Shown here: positions 34,754 to 43,825 of the stretch, piece by piece | How positions within the stretch are numbered: position 1 is the first letter of the stretch | How the letters are laid out: the number at the start of each line of letters is the position of its first letter | From: Nocardia sp. XZ_19_385 | GTDB taxonomy: Bacteria > Actinomycetota > Actinomycetes > Mycobacteriales > Mycobacteriaceae | Reading direction: 5' to 3' | DNA: 64,000 nucleotides | Assembly: GCF_015355755.1 (NCBI RefSeq) | Contig: NZ_JACVEE010000002.1 | Coordinates: 1,364,001-1,428,000, forward strand | Position numbers and translations under genes: made by a program | Notes under the pieces: model-generated | Databases searched by the model: none | The model's input: only the letters and a program-made list of their open reading frames with translations | Told to the model about the DNA's origin: nothing

Positions 34754-34772
34754 CTTGTGTCTCAACCAACAC

Positions 34773-34847
<75 letters not shown>

Positions 34848-34928
34848 TGAAGCGAACCTGGAGTAGCTTACAACAGGGCGGGGGTAGGAGTTAAATCCCC
34901 AGGTCAAAGGGTTGATCTGGGCGCTAGG

Positions 34929-35918
34929 TCAGGTGTTGCGGGGGCGGACGCTGGCGAAGATTCGTTTGGCTGTGTCCGGGTCGACGGCTTTGGGGACGCC
35001 GATGTCGGCAGCGATGACCATCACGAAATTGCCCTGCTCGGCCGGGGTGGCGAAGGTGTAGACGGAGTATTCGGCGGCGCAGCCGGGGTTCGGATTGTTG
35101 ATGCGGCCTCTGGTTTCCACGAAGACTCCGTTCTGGGTGCCGTCGTAGGAGGCCAGCGGTTGCGGCGGCCCGGGGTTCGCGCCGCCGGAGTAGGCCTGGG
35201 CGGCTTTGGCGCCGAGTTCGATTGCGGCGCTGGTGGTATCGGCGGCATCGGAGCCGGTGAGCAACGCGACGGTGCGGGTCGAGCCGGGGCAGTAATCCTT
35301 GCCCTCCGAGGCCATGCCCTTGCCCATGACGGTGTTGGGCGGCGCCCCGAACTTGCCGGTGACGTCCGGGGCCGCCACGGTCCAGTCGGCGGGGACGTCG
35401 TAGGCCGCGCCGCTGTCGGGCGCGAGCACCACCTGGTATCCGGGCACCATCGGCTTCTCGTCGTTCGGAGCCGCCGTCGGCTCGGCCGCCTTCGACTTCG
35501 CAGCCGGGCTGGGCTTCGTCGACAGCGCACTCACCATGCCCGGTGCGTCCGCGATGCTCGGATCCTCGGACTCGCCGTGCACGGCCACCGCTGTCGCACC
35601 GCCGAGGAGCACCAGCACCGCCACCGCGATCCCGATCCACGCTTTGCTGGCCCCAGGTCTCGGGCCGGGTGAAATCGGGGGCGGCTGCATCGGCAGTCCC
35701 CAGTCGGTCGTGTGGGGGGCCGGATTGTGAAAGGTGGGCTGCCACTGCGTATCCGGCCCCGCCCAACCTTGCGGGGCAGGCTCTCCCACGCCGGGCTGCT
35801 GCCACTGCCCAGATTGCTCCACCGCACCCGAATATTCGAATACAGGCTGCTGGGGATACCCCACCCCGGTGTTGCCCGCGCCTTCGTCGCGCGAGCCGTC
35901 GAATCCTCTGCCGCTCAA
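34929..35918 (-). CDS. Membrane-anchored protein with Pro/Gln-rich N-terminus
   Basis: A 329-aa protein. The first ~95 residues are a low-complexity Pro/Gln/Gly/Trp segment, then one transmembrane helix (AWIGIAVAVLVLLGGATAVAV, about 95-115) and an extracytoplasmic domain of ~200 residues with paired cysteines (DYCPGSTRTVAL; NPGCAAEYSVY) that could form a disulphide. The C-terminal part (FVMVIAADIGVPKAVDPDTAKRIFASVRP) ends like other actinobacterial secreted sensor or lipoprotein-like domains. Function is unknown. Confidence 0.75.
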   Translation of the reverse strand: MSGRGFDGSRDEGAGNTGVGYPQQPVFEYSGAVEQSGQWQQPGVGEPAPQGWAGPDTQWQPTFHNPAPHTTDWGLPMQPPPISPGPRPGASKAWIGIAVAVLVLLGGATAVAVHGESEDPSIADAPGMVSALSTKPSPAAKSKAAEPTAAPNDEKPMVPGYQVVLAPDSGAAYDVPADWTVAAPDVTGKFGAPPNTVMGKGMASEGKDYCPGSTRTVALLTGSDAADTTSAAIELGAKAAQAYSGGANPGPPQPLASYDGTQNGVFVETRGRINNPNPGCAAEYSVYTFATPAEQGNFVMVIAADIGVPKAVDPDTAKRIFASVRPRNT

Positions 35919-35986
35919 AGTTGTCCCCTGCGTTGACTTCTCGTCTCGGCAGGGGACCCTAGCAAGCCGCGGCCGGTACGGCTAAC

Positions 35987-36949
35987 TCAGCGTGCGACAG
36001 CCTCGGACGCGGACAGCCCACGATCGGCTTCACTGAGCGGACGCTTCGGCGGCGCCGCGACCAGAGTCAGCAGCGTGGCCTCCGGGCGGCAGCAGAAGCG
36101 GTACGGCGCCCACGGCGAGGTACCGACGCCCGCGGACACGTGCAACTGGGTGTGCTCGCCCCACTTCGAGGGCCCCTTCACCCGGGACTTGTCGATGCCG
36201 CAGTTGGTGACCAGCGCGCCATAGCCCGGCAGCACCAACTGCCCGCCGTGCGTGTGCCCGGCCAGCACCAGGTCGTAACCGTCCTCGGCGAACCGATCGA
36301 GCACCCGCGGCTCGGGGGAGTGCGTCAGCCCGATCCGCAACTCGGCCAGCGGATTCGGCGCGCCCGCGACGGTGTCGTAGCGATCACGCTGCAGATGCGG
36401 GTCGTCGACGCCGGCGGTGGCGATGCGCACACCCGCCACCTCGAGGTCGCGGCGCACGTGCGTGAGATCGAGCCAGCCGCGTTCGTTGAACGCCGCGCGC
36501 AGATCCTGCCAGGGCAGCGGCGCGCCATAGACCCGGCGGTGATCCTTCTTGAAGTACTTGAGCGGGTTCTTCGGCACCGGCGCGAAATAGTCGTTGCTGC
36601 CGAACACGAAAAGACCCGGGCGGGAAAGCAATCCACCCATGGCCTGCACGACCGCGGGCACCGCCTTCAGATGCGAGAGGTTGTCACCGGTATTGACGAC
36701 CAGATCGGGCTCCAGCCGGTCCAGCTCGCGCAACCACTGCTGCTTGAGCTTCTGGCCGGGCGTCATGTGCAGGTCGCTGATGTGCAGCACCCGCAGGCTC
36801 GACGAGCCTGTCGGCAGCACCGGCATCGTGGTCTCACGCAGGACGAACGCGTTTCGTTCGATCAGCGAGGCATAACCGACTCCGGCCACCGCGGCCCCGG
36901 CGGCTCCCAACGCGGTTCGGCGGACAGCGGAGGTCGAAATCACGGGCAT
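35987..36949 (-). CDS. Metallophosphoesterase (Rv3683-like)
   Basis: A 320-aa calcineurin-like phosphoesterase. Metal ligands are visible as LRVLHISDLHMTPGQ (D-x-H), VNTGDNLSH (G-D-N), FVFGSNDYF (the G-N-H-D position, here G-S-N-D) and LVLAGHTHGGQLVLP (G-H-x-H). The N-terminus (RRTALGAAGAAVAGVGYASLIERN) is a signal-like hydrophobic segment, so it may be exported or anchored. Position next to ponA2 matches Rv3683 in M. tuberculosis. Substrate unknown; a cell-wall phosphoester or nucleotide are options. Confidence 0.88.
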   Translation of the reverse strand: MPVISTSAVRRTALGAAGAAVAGVGYASLIERNAFVLRETTMPVLPTGSSSLRVLHISDLHMTPGQKLKQQWLRELDRLEPDLVVNTGDNLSHLKAVPAVVQAMGGLLSRPGLFVFGSNDYFAPVPKNPLKYFKKDHRRVYGAPLPWQDLRAAFNERGWLDLTHVRRDLEVAGVRIATAGVDDPHLQRDRYDTVAGAPNPLAELRIGLTHSPEPRVLDRFAEDGYDLVLAGHTHGGQLVLPGYGALVTNCGIDKSRVKGPSKWGEHTQLHVSAGVGTSPWAPYRFCCRPEATLLTLVAAPPKRPLSEADRGLSASEAVAR

Positions 36950-37070
36950 TTGCCCAGCATAGGTGAGGCACCTGCGAACCGCCGAGTGTGTTCAGGCACA
37001 GGGGTGTGTTCCCCGCGTGTGCGCCGAAATGTGGTGGGCGAGGAGCGGCGCACCGGCTACCGTGAGGCTC

Positions 37071-37535
37071 ATGTCGGAACTCAAAGCGAGGTTGCGGACG
37101 GATATGACCGCCGCGATGAAAGCCAAGGACACGCTGCGTCTCGCCACTTTGCGCATGCTGCTGTCCGCTATCCAGAACGCCGAGGTCGCGGGTTCGGAGG
37201 CGCGCGAACTCTCCGACGCCGACGTCATCGTCGTGCTGCAGAAAGAGGCGAAGAAGCGCAACGAGTCGGCCGAGATCTACACCCAGAACGGCCGCGGCGA
37301 ACTGGCCGCCAACGAGCACGCCGAGGCCCGGATCATCGACGAGTACCTGCCCTCGCAGCTCACCGACGCCGAGGTCGCCGATCTGGCCGACACCGCGATC
37401 GCCCAGGTTGCGGAGGAGAACGGGGAGCGCCCGGGCATGCGTCAGATGGGCCAGGTCATGAAGATCGCCACGGCGCTCGCGGAAGGCAAGGCCGACGGCT
37501 CCCGGATCTCGGCCGCCGTCAAAGCCCGGCTCTGA
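37071..37535 (+). CDS. GatB/YqeY domain protein
   Basis: A 154-aa YqeY-family protein, related to the tail of the GatB amidotransferase subunit. It begins MSELKARLRTDMTAAMKAKDTLRLATLRML, the family's conserved start, and has AEARIIDEYLPSQLTDAEVADL and the C-terminal MGQVMKIATALAEGKADGSRISAAVKARL. ATG at 37071 gives the normal length of about 150. It may bind tRNA-like RNA, but no function is proven. It ends at a shared terminator with ponA2. Confidence 0.92.
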   Translation: MSELKARLRTDMTAAMKAKDTLRLATLRMLLSAIQNAEVAGSEARELSDADVIVVLQKEAKKRNESAEIYTQNGRGELAANEHAEARIIDEYLPSQLTDAEVADLADTAIAQVAEENGERPGMRQMGQVMKIATALAEGKADGSRISAAVKARL

Positions 37536-37549
37536 CACCAGCGAAACGA

Positions 37550-37590
37550 AAAACCGCCGACCCGGACAAGATCCGGGTCGGCGGTTTTCG
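37550..37590. terminator. Bidirectional terminator between yqeY-like gene and ponA2
   Basis: Perfect 16-bp stem AAAACCGCCGACCCGG (37550-37565) and CCGGGTCGGCGGTTTT (37573-37588) around a 7-base loop. The A- and T-ended arms serve both converging transcripts. Confidence 0.92.
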
Positions 37591-37599
37591 TTGGAAGAG

Positions 37600-39987
37600 C
37601 TACCTGGGCCACCAGGGCGGCAGCGGCAGCCCCGGCGGCAGTGCCGGCGGCGGCGGCGCCGGACCAGGCGCGGGTGCGGGCGCGCGTTGCGTCCCGTCAC
37701 TGATGTAGATCGTCACCACCGAGCCCGGGATCGCCGACCCGTTCGGCGCGGAACTCATCACCGCGCCCTTGGGCAGCGGCCCGGCCCCGTTCACGACCGT
37801 CACTTGGAATCCGGCGGCGGTCAGTGCGGCGGTCGCCTCGCCCTGCGACAGTCCGGCGACATCGGGGACCTGTGCGTTGTTCGAGCCGCGCACGTACTTG
37901 TCGTCCAGCGGCGGCAGTCCCGGCGGGTACCGGTCGAGCACGGTCTTGACCGAGTTGAACCAGGTGCGGGCCGGTTCGTTACCGCCGAAGAGGTTGCCGC
38001 TGCCGCAGCTGCGCAACGGGAACGAGCAGATCTCCCCGGGCGTAGGGGTGTCGCCGTAGATATAGGTGGCGGCGGCGAGGGAATTGGTGAAGCCGAGGAA
38101 GGCCGAGGAGCGGTGGCTTTCGGTGGTACCGGTCTTGGCGGCCACCGGCTGGTTCCAGCCGGTCGCCCCGGCCGCCGCGGAGGCGGTGCCGCCCGGATCA
38201 TGGTCTTTGCCCATGGCGTTGGCCAGGGTGTTGGCCAGACCGGGCTCGACAACCTGCTCACAGGCCTGCTGGGTCAGCGGTACGACCTTGCCGCTGCGGT
38301 CGACCACCTCGCGGATCGGGTTCGGCGGGCACCACTTGCCGCCGGAGGCCAGCGTCGCGGCCACATTGGACAGCTCCAGCGGGTTGATCGGGACCGGGCC
38401 CAGGGTGAACGAGCCGAGGTTTTGGTTCTTGGCCATGTCGGCCACGCTCAGATTGCCGTGCCCGGAGCCGCCGGGCTGGTTGAAGGACCGCATGCCGAGC
38501 CGGACCGCCATGTCGACGGTCGGTGTCACGCCCACGGCCTGGATCAGCTTGACGAACGCGGTGTTCGGTGAGGTGGCCAGCGCTTCGGTCACCGACATCG
38601 GCGACTTGTACTTGGCCGCGTTCTCCACGCAGTAGGTCTCCGGCGGGCAGCCGCGCGCGCCACCGTTACCCATGCCCTTGGCGTCGAAGCGGGTCGGCAC
38701 GTCGAGCTGGGCGTTGATGCCCATGCCCTTCTCCATCGCCGCGGCCGTGGTGAAGATCTTGAAGACCGAGCCCGCGCCGTCGCCGACCAGGGAGAACGGC
38801 TGCGGCTGCATGGTTTCGTTGGCGTCGCGATTGAGCCCGTAGGTGCGGCTCGAGGCCATCGCGACCACGGGATGGGAATCCTGGCCCGGTCCGACCACCG
38901 ACATCACCTGCGCGATGTCGTCGAGGTTCGGGTCGGCGGTCTCGTTGATCGACCGCTTGACCGAATCCTGCACGGCCGGATCCAGGGTGGTCTTGATCAG
39001 GTAGCCGCCCTTGTCGATCTGGTCCCGGCTGATGCCGGCGTTGGCCAGATACTGCACCGCGTAGTCACAGAAGAACCCGCGATCGTTGGCGGCGATGCAG
39101 CCGCGCGGCAGGCCCTTGGGCTCGGGCAGCACGCCGAGCGGTTCCAGCTTGGCCTTGCGGAACTCGTCGGCGCGACTGGGGATGTTCTGGATCATGGTGT
39201 CCAGCACGGTGTTCCGGCGGGCCAGCACGCCCTCGGTGTTGGTGTAGGGGTTCAGCTTGGAGCTGGATTGCACCATGCCGGCCAGCATCGCGGACTGCTG
39301 CACGTTCAGCTGTGCGGCGTCGACGCCGAAGTAGGTCTTGGCCGCGTCCTGGATGCCGTAGGAGGAGTTACCGAACGGCACCAGGTTCAGGTACCGGGTG
39401 AGGATTTCGTCCTTGGTGAGCTCACGGTCCAGGGTGAGCGCCATCCGGATCTCGCGGATCTTGCGGGCGGGGGTGGTCTCGATGGCGGCGCGGCGTTCGG
39501 CGTCGGTCTTGGCCACGACGAGCAGCTGGAAGTTCTTCACATACTGCTGGTCCAGGGTGGACGCGCCCTGCTGGACCTCACCGCTGCTGGTGTTGGTCAG
39601 GAACGCGCGCAGCGTGCCCTGCCAGTCCACACCCGCGTGATCGGCGAAGCGCCGATCTTCGATGGAGACGATCGCCAACTTCATGTCGTTGGAGATCTTG
39701 TCGCTGGGGACTTCGAATCTGCGCTGCTCGTACAGCCAGGCGATCGGCGCTCCGGTTGTGTCCACCATCGTCGAGACGGCGGGCACGGTGCCCTCCACCA
39801 GTTCCGCGGACACATTGTCCACGGCGTCGGCGGCGCGGTTGGAGACAAACCCGAAACCGCCTGCGAGAGGGAACAACAACCCGGCGACGAGCACTGCGGC
39901 CAACGCGCAGCTGCCGGCCAGCTTCGCGAGCGCCCGGGGGATAGAAGGCGAAGCCGACGGGGTGGGTGTATTCGGCGTGATCGGCAC
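37600..39987 (-). CDS. ponA2: Bifunctional class A penicillin-binding protein PonA2
   Basis: A 795-aa peptidoglycan glycosyltransferase/transpeptidase. A transmembrane helix (LAGSCALAAVLVAGLLFPLAGG, residues ~17-38) is followed by the GT51 domain with IVSIEDRRFADHAGVDWQG (catalytic Glu in E-D-x-x-F) and STLDQQYVKN. The transpeptidase has serine motif GSVFKIFT (S-x-x-K), SPNT as S-x-N, and KTGTTE as K-T-G. A PASTA domain (QVPDVAGLSQGEATAALTAAGFQV) and a Pro-rich tail end it. GTG at 39987 agrees with mycobacterial PonA2, which starts shortly before the membrane helix. Divergent from whiB4, as in M. tuberculosis Rv3682/Rv3681c. Confidence 0.96.
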   Translation of the reverse strand: MPITPNTPTPSASPSIPRALAKLAGSCALAAVLVAGLLFPLAGGFGFVSNRAADAVDNVSAELVEGTVPAVSTMVDTTGAPIAWLYEQRRFEVPSDKISNDMKLAIVSIEDRRFADHAGVDWQGTLRAFLTNTSSGEVQQGASTLDQQYVKNFQLLVVAKTDAERRAAIETTPARKIREIRMALTLDRELTKDEILTRYLNLVPFGNSSYGIQDAAKTYFGVDAAQLNVQQSAMLAGMVQSSSKLNPYTNTEGVLARRNTVLDTMIQNIPSRADEFRKAKLEPLGVLPEPKGLPRGCIAANDRGFFCDYAVQYLANAGISRDQIDKGGYLIKTTLDPAVQDSVKRSINETADPNLDDIAQVMSVVGPGQDSHPVVAMASSRTYGLNRDANETMQPQPFSLVGDGAGSVFKIFTTAAAMEKGMGINAQLDVPTRFDAKGMGNGGARGCPPETYCVENAAKYKSPMSVTEALATSPNTAFVKLIQAVGVTPTVDMAVRLGMRSFNQPGGSGHGNLSVADMAKNQNLGSFTLGPVPINPLELSNVAATLASGGKWCPPNPIREVVDRSGKVVPLTQQACEQVVEPGLANTLANAMGKDHDPGGTASAAAGATGWNQPVAAKTGTTESHRSSAFLGFTNSLAAATYIYGDTPTPGEICSFPLRSCGSGNLFGGNEPARTWFNSVKTVLDRYPPGLPPLDDKYVRGSNNAQVPDVAGLSQGEATAALTAAGFQVTVVNGAGPLPKGAVMSSAPNGSAIPGSVVTIYISDGTQRAPAPAPGPAPPPPALPPGLPLPPWWPR

Positions 39988-40354
39988 GAACTCCAGCCTA
40001 CGGGTAACCGCTCCGGGTCTCTTCGGTGTGTTTGCGAGTTCTTCCGAACGCGCGGTTCGTGCCCCCGTTGGGCGTGTCGTCGCGCGGGTTGCCGCGTGTC
40101 GCGAGATGGCGAAGGGCGAGCCGACTCGACCGCCCGGTTCTCTATCACGATTGCGGGGACGGTCGTACCAAAAAATCTCGAGACGGTCTTGCGCTAGCCC
40201 CATACCTTTACCTAGATTGAGAACCCAGTGTGATAGAGCTAACACTCAAAGTGGAATGTGGTGCAGTTCGCAGCGGGGTTTGGGTTGCTGCGATGCTTGC
40301 ACGCGATTCTGGAGCGCCGTGACCCGGTGTTCGGACTGCAAAGGGGCCCACCAA
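39988..40354. other. Divergent ponA2-whiB4 promoter region
   Basis: 367 bases without a supported gene. It holds promoters for both genes and a near-consensus CRP site at 40229-40244. A TTG-rich, AT-rich stretch around 40195-40255 is the likely whiB4 promoter. AAGGGG at 40341-40346 is the whiB4 ribosome site. Confidence 0.55.
40229..40244. promoter_or_regulatory. CRP/GlxR binding site candidate before whiB4
   Basis: TGTGATAGAGCTAACA matches TGTGA-N6-TCACA at nine of ten fixed positions (TAACA instead of TCACA). It is 111 bases before the whiB4 start. The crp gene is only 4.5 kb away. Confidence 0.6.
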
Positions 40355-40678
40355 ATGCATATGACAACCCCCATCGCTCGATTGGACGTAGAGCAGGCCG
40401 AAGCGCGAATCGCCTGGGTAGCCCAGGCTCGATGCAAGGAAGTAGATCCCGACCAGCTGTTCGTCCGCGGTGCGGCGCAGCGCAAAGCCGCCACCATCTG
40501 CCGGCATTGCCCGGTACTGATGCAGTGTGGCGCCGATGCCCTCGACAACCGGGTCGAGTTCGGCGTGTGGGGCGGCATGACCGAGCGGCAGCGGCGGGCG
40601 CTGCTGAAACAGCATCCGGAGGTGACGTCCTGGGCAGACTTCTTCCAAGCCCAGCGGCAGCATCAGATTGCGATCTGA
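40355..40678 (+). CDS. whiB4: WhiB family redox regulator, WhiB4-type
   Basis: A 107-aa iron-sulphur regulator. The four cluster cysteines are C27, C49, C52 and C58 (CRHCPVLMQC), followed by the WhiB turn GVWGG at 70-74 and a basic C-terminal helix (TERQRRALLKQHPE) for DNA binding. Synteny with ponA2 and the ArsA-like pair identifies it as the WhiB4 orthologue, which in M. tuberculosis responds to O2/NO and affects antioxidant genes and DNA condensation. ATG at 40355 has AAGGGG eight bases ahead; ATG at 40361 is an alternative. Confidence 0.94.
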   Translation: MHMTTPIARLDVEQAEARIAWVAQARCKEVDPDQLFVRGAAQRKAATICRHCPVLMQCGADALDNRVEFGVWGGMTERQRRALLKQHPEVTSWADFFQAQRQHQIAI

Positions 40679-40691
40679 GCCGAGAAGCCGA

Positions 40692-40726
40692 AAACCGAGC
40701 CCGCGTTGCGGGCTCGGTTTCGTTTT
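40692..40726 (+). terminator. Rho-independent terminator after whiB4
   Basis: Perfect 13-bp stem AAACCGAGCCCGC (40692-40704) and GCGGGCTCGGTTT (40708-40720) with a 3-base loop, then CGTTTTG. Confidence 0.92.
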
Positions 40727-40767
40727 GTCCCATAGCAATTCGATCTGATTTTCGAACGTTTAAGCGA

Positions 40768-41883
40768 TCACGCCGAGACCGGTTGCACTCCGGTCAGCTG
40801 GTCACCGACGGCGCGCAAGGCCGCTAGATCCGACACTTCGAACGGCAGCGCGGTCACCGGAGCGATCGGCACCCGCGGGTGCGCGCCGGTGAACCGCTGC
40901 AGCAGATGCTGCTCGCGCTTGGCGGTCGCCGCGCGCTGGGCGTGGATGCGCAGCACCGCGGCGGTCAGCGGATCGGTCTCGGCCAATTGGTCGGCGGCGG
41001 TCAGCGCGTGGTCACCGCGCAGCGTGCTCAGCGCCGGATGCGTCCGGTTCAGCACCAGCCCGGCCAGCGGCATCTGCTCCGTCGAGAGCCGATCCACGAA
41101 GAACGAGGCCTCGCGCAGCGCGTCCGGTTCGGCCGCGGCGATCACCAGGAAGTGGGTGCCGGGCTTGGACAGCATCGCGTAGGTGCGGTCGGCCCGATCC
41201 TGAAAACCGCCGAACAGCGACTCCAGCGACTGCAGGAAGTTCGACGCGTCTTTGAGCATCTGCCCGCCGATGACGGTCGAAACCCCGCGCATGGCCAAGC
41301 TCATCGCGCCGGTCACGAACCGGCCGACGCCGCGGCCCGGCGCCATGATCAGCCGGATCATCTTGCCGTTGAGGAAGTTTCCGAGCCGCTTGGGCGCATC
41401 CAGGAAGTCCAGCGCGTTGCGCGAGGGAGGCGTGTCGACCACGATCAGGTCCCACTCGCGCCGCCCGGCCAGCTGACCGAGCTTCTCCATCGCCATGTAC
41501 TCCTGCGTGCCGCCGAAGGACGAGGCCACGGTCTGATAGATCGGGTTGGCGAAGATCTGCTCGGCCTTGTCCGGGCTGGTGTGCTCGAGCACCATGTCGT
41601 CGAAGGTGCGCCGCATGTTCAGCATCATGGCGTGCAGCTCGCCCTTGATCTCCGGCCCGAGCTCCACCTTCTGCGGGGTGTTGTCCAGGTCGGCGACGCC
41701 GAGTGACTGGGCCAGCCGGCGCGCCGGGTCGATGGTGAGGACGACGACCTTGCGGCCCATCTCCGCGGCGCGCAGCGCGATGGCCGCGGCGGTGGTGGTC
41801 TTGCCGACGCCACCGGAACCGCAGCACACCACGACCCGGGCGGTGCGGTCCTCGATGATCTTCGAAATATCCAGCGGGACCAC
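40768..41883 (-). CDS. ArsA/Get3-like ATPase (Rv3680-type)
   Basis: A 371-aa P-loop ATPase of the anion-pump/Get3 family. The P-loop is [20 protein letters not shown]; the signature lysine found before GG in most deviant Walker A motifs is a serine here, as the M. tuberculosis protein is also atypical there. [14 protein letters not shown] is switch I and [19 protein letters not shown] switch II. It directly follows its partner (stop TAA then GTG start with no gap), so they form a heteromeric pair, characterised as BagA/BagB in M. tuberculosis. A membrane-protein targeting or metabolite-stress role has been proposed; no arsenite pump is nearby. Confidence 0.9.
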   Translation of the reverse strand: MVPLDISKIIEDRTARVVVCCGSGGVGKTTTAAAIALRAAEMGRKVVVLTIDPARRLAQSLGVADLDNTPQKVELGPEIKGELHAMMLNMRRTFDDMVLEHTSPDKAEQIFANPIYQTVASSFGGTQEYMAMEKLGQLAGRREWDLIVVDTPPSRNALDFLDAPKRLGNFLNGKMIRLIMAPGRGVGRFVTGAMSLAMRGVSTVIGGQMLKDASNFLQSLESLFGGFQDRADRTYAMLSKPGTHFLVIAAAEPDALREASFFVDRLSTEQMPLAGLVLNRTHPALSTLRGDHALTAADQLAETDPLTAAVLRIHAQRAATAKREQHLLQRFTGAHPRVPIAPVTALPFEVSDLAALRAVGDQLTGVQPVSA

Positions 41884-42945
41884 TTACTTCACCCCCTGCT
41901 TGCTCAGGTGTTCGGCCAGCTCGTAGAGGCCGCCGAGATCCATGCCGTCTTCCAGTGCGGGCAGATACAGCTGTGGCACGTCGACCTTCCTCAGTTCGCT
42001 CGCACTGGCGTCCTGCGCCTGCAGCGTCGCCGAGTGTTCCACCGCCTCGGTGATCAAGCCCGCGAAATCACTGTCCGACAGGGAGATCCCGGCCTTGGCC
42101 AGGCCGGCTGCGATGGCGTCACGATCGATCTCGCCGGAGGCCGCGCGAGCCCGCACTTCGGCGGGCAGCTGACCCTCCGACGCCCGGTTCACGATGACCG
42201 TGCCGATGTGCAGGTCGTTCGCGGTGAGCTCGCCGACCGCGTCGGCGGTCTCCTGGACCGGCAACGCCTCCAGCAGGGTCACCAGGTGGATCAGCGTCTG
42301 GTCCGAATGCAGCAGCTTGGAGACGCCCTCGGACTGCGAGGCGATCGGGCCGCCCTTCGCGATTTCCTTCATGGCCTGGGTGACGTCGAGGAAGCTGGCG
42401 ATGCGGCCGGTCGGCGGCGCGTCCACCACGATCTCGTCGTAGACCTGCTTGCCCGCCTTGTCCACGCGGACAACGCATTCCTTGATCTTGCCGGTCACGA
42501 TGACATCGCGCAGACCGGGCGCGATGGTGGTGACGAACTCGATCGCGCCCATCCGCCGCATGGCCCGGCCCGCGAAGCCGAGGTTGTAGAACATGTCGAG
42601 GTACTCGAGGAAGGCGTGCTCGATGTCGAGCGCCAGCGCGACCACCTCACCGCCGCCGTCGGCGGTGGCGATCCGGGTCTCGGTGGGCGGCAGCGGCGGC
42701 AGGTCGAAGAGCTGGGCAATGGACTGCCGGCTCTCCACCTCGACCAGCAGTACGCGCCTGCCGCCGGCGGCCAGCGCGAGCGCCAAGGCGGCGGCGACCG
42801 TGGACTTTCCGGTGCCGCCCTTGCCGGAAACGAAGTGCAGGCGGGCCTTTTCGGCGCGCACCGGCCAACCCGTTTCGAGCCCGGGCTCCGCCCCTGTATC
42901 ACCCGTCGGCTCTGCCGAAATGGGCCCTGCTATTGGTACTCCCAC
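41884..42945 (-). CDS. ArsA/Get3-like ATPase (Rv3679-type)
   Basis: A 353-aa ATPase, the first gene of the paired unit. The deviant Walker A is VSGKGGTGKSTVAAALALALA with the signature lysine present. LLVEVESRQSIAQLFDLPPLPP is switch I and EIVVDAPPTGRIASFLDVTQAM switch II. The region FLEYLDMFYNLGFAGRAMRRMGAIEFVTTIAPGLRD matches the M. tuberculosis Rv3679 protein closely. GTG at 42945 is chosen to fit the short N-terminus of that protein; a longer frame reaching 43674 lies antisense to the RidA gene. Partner of the downstream ATPase. Confidence 0.9.
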   Translation of the reverse strand: MGVPIAGPISAEPTGDTGAEPGLETGWPVRAEKARLHFVSGKGGTGKSTVAAALALALAAGGRRVLLVEVESRQSIAQLFDLPPLPPTETRIATADGGGEVVALALDIEHAFLEYLDMFYNLGFAGRAMRRMGAIEFVTTIAPGLRDVIVTGKIKECVVRVDKAGKQVYDEIVVDAPPTGRIASFLDVTQAMKEIAKGGPIASQSEGVSKLLHSDQTLIHLVTLLEALPVQETADAVGELTANDLHIGTVIVNRASEGQLPAEVRARAASGEIDRDAIAAGLAKAGISLSDSDFAGLITEAVEHSATLQAQDASASELRKVDVPQLYLPALEDGMDLGGLYELAEHLSKQGVK

Positions 42946-43113
42946 GCTCGCGAGCCTATAACTCGTTTCGACTTCACGCCTGAGGGATCCGCTACAGGCG
43001 CGGCGTTTCGGCAGTTCTGTATCAGACAGTGAGACGTAGCTAACCGTCGCCGCGGGATTCGCATGAGGGCACGCGCACGTCAGGCGGTGGGGGCTGCCCC
43101 ATAGACTCGGCTC

Positions 43114-43278
43114 ATGAGTGACTTGACCGTGTGGGAGTACGCCACCGTTCCGCTTCTGACGCATGCGACCAAGCAGATCCTCGACCAGTGGGGCGCCGAC
43201 GGCTGGGAGCTGGTCTCGGTGCTGCCCGGCCCGACCGGTGAGCAGCACGTCGCCTACCTCAAGCGCCCGAAGCAGTAA
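43114..43278 (+). CDS. DUF4177 family small protein
   Basis: A 54-aa protein starting MSDLTVWEYATVPLLTHATKQILDQ, with WGADGWELVSVLPG in the middle and ending YLKRPKQ. The W-E-Y start and N-x-x-G-x-x-G-W-E-L-V-like core are typical of DUF4177. It lies three bases before the RidA gene and is divergent from the ATPase pair, the same place as the tiny Rv3678A in M. tuberculosis. Function unknown. Confidence 0.88.
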   Translation: MSDLTVWEYATVPLLTHATKQILDQWGADGWELVSVLPGPTGEQHVAYLKRPKQ

Positions 43279-43281
43279 GCC

Positions 43282-43752
43282 ATGAGCGCCCCCGCCACGC
43301 AGTGGCAAGCCAACCTGGACAAGCTCGGCCTGACGTTGCCCGAGGTGGCGGCCCCGGTCGCCGCCTACATCCCGGCGGTGCAGAGCGGTTCGCTGGTCTA
43401 CACCTCGGGCCAGATCCCGTTCGTCAAGGGCGAACTTCCGTGGATCGGCAAGGCCGGCGCGGAGATCTCCCTCGCGGAGGCCGCCAAGGCCGCCGAGGCC
43501 TGCGCGCTGAACGCGCTCGCCGCGATCCACGCCCTGGTCGGACTCGACAATGTGGTGCGGATCGTGAAGGTCACCGGATTCGTCGCCTCCGCACCGGGTT
43601 TCACCGATCAGCCGCTGGTCGTCAACGGCGCCTCGGAGTTCTTCGGTGAGGTCTTCGGCGAGGCCGGCGTGCACGCGCGCGCCGCCGTCGGCGTCGCCGA
43701 GCTGCCCAAGGGCGTCCCGGTCGAGGTCGAGGTCATCGCCGAGGTCCGCTGA
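43282..43752 (+). CDS. RidA family protein (Rv3678c-like)
   Basis: A 156-aa protein of the RidA/YjgF/Rv3678c group. Members hydrolyse reactive enamine/imine intermediates or act as small-molecule sensors. It has the family layout (VAAPVAAYIPAVQSGSLVYTSGQIPFVKGEL; CALNALAAIHALVGLDNVVRIVKVTGFVAS) and ends with the usual ARAAVGVAELPKGVPVEVEVIAEV, where the Arg binds the substrate carboxylate. It is probably co-transcribed with the DUF4177 gene and the downstream hydrolase. Confidence 0.92.
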   Translation: MSAPATQWQANLDKLGLTLPEVAAPVAAYIPAVQSGSLVYTSGQIPFVKGELPWIGKAGAEISLAEAAKAAEACALNALAAIHALVGLDNVVRIVKVTGFVASAPGFTDQPLVVNGASEFFGEVFGEAGVHARAAVGVAELPKGVPVEVEVIAEVR

Positions 43753-43825
43753 CCAGAATCCCTGGCGAACGCCGGGATCCGCAGTGCGGATGCGCAGCCG
43801 TGGTGCCGCGCATTAGTTTTGAACA

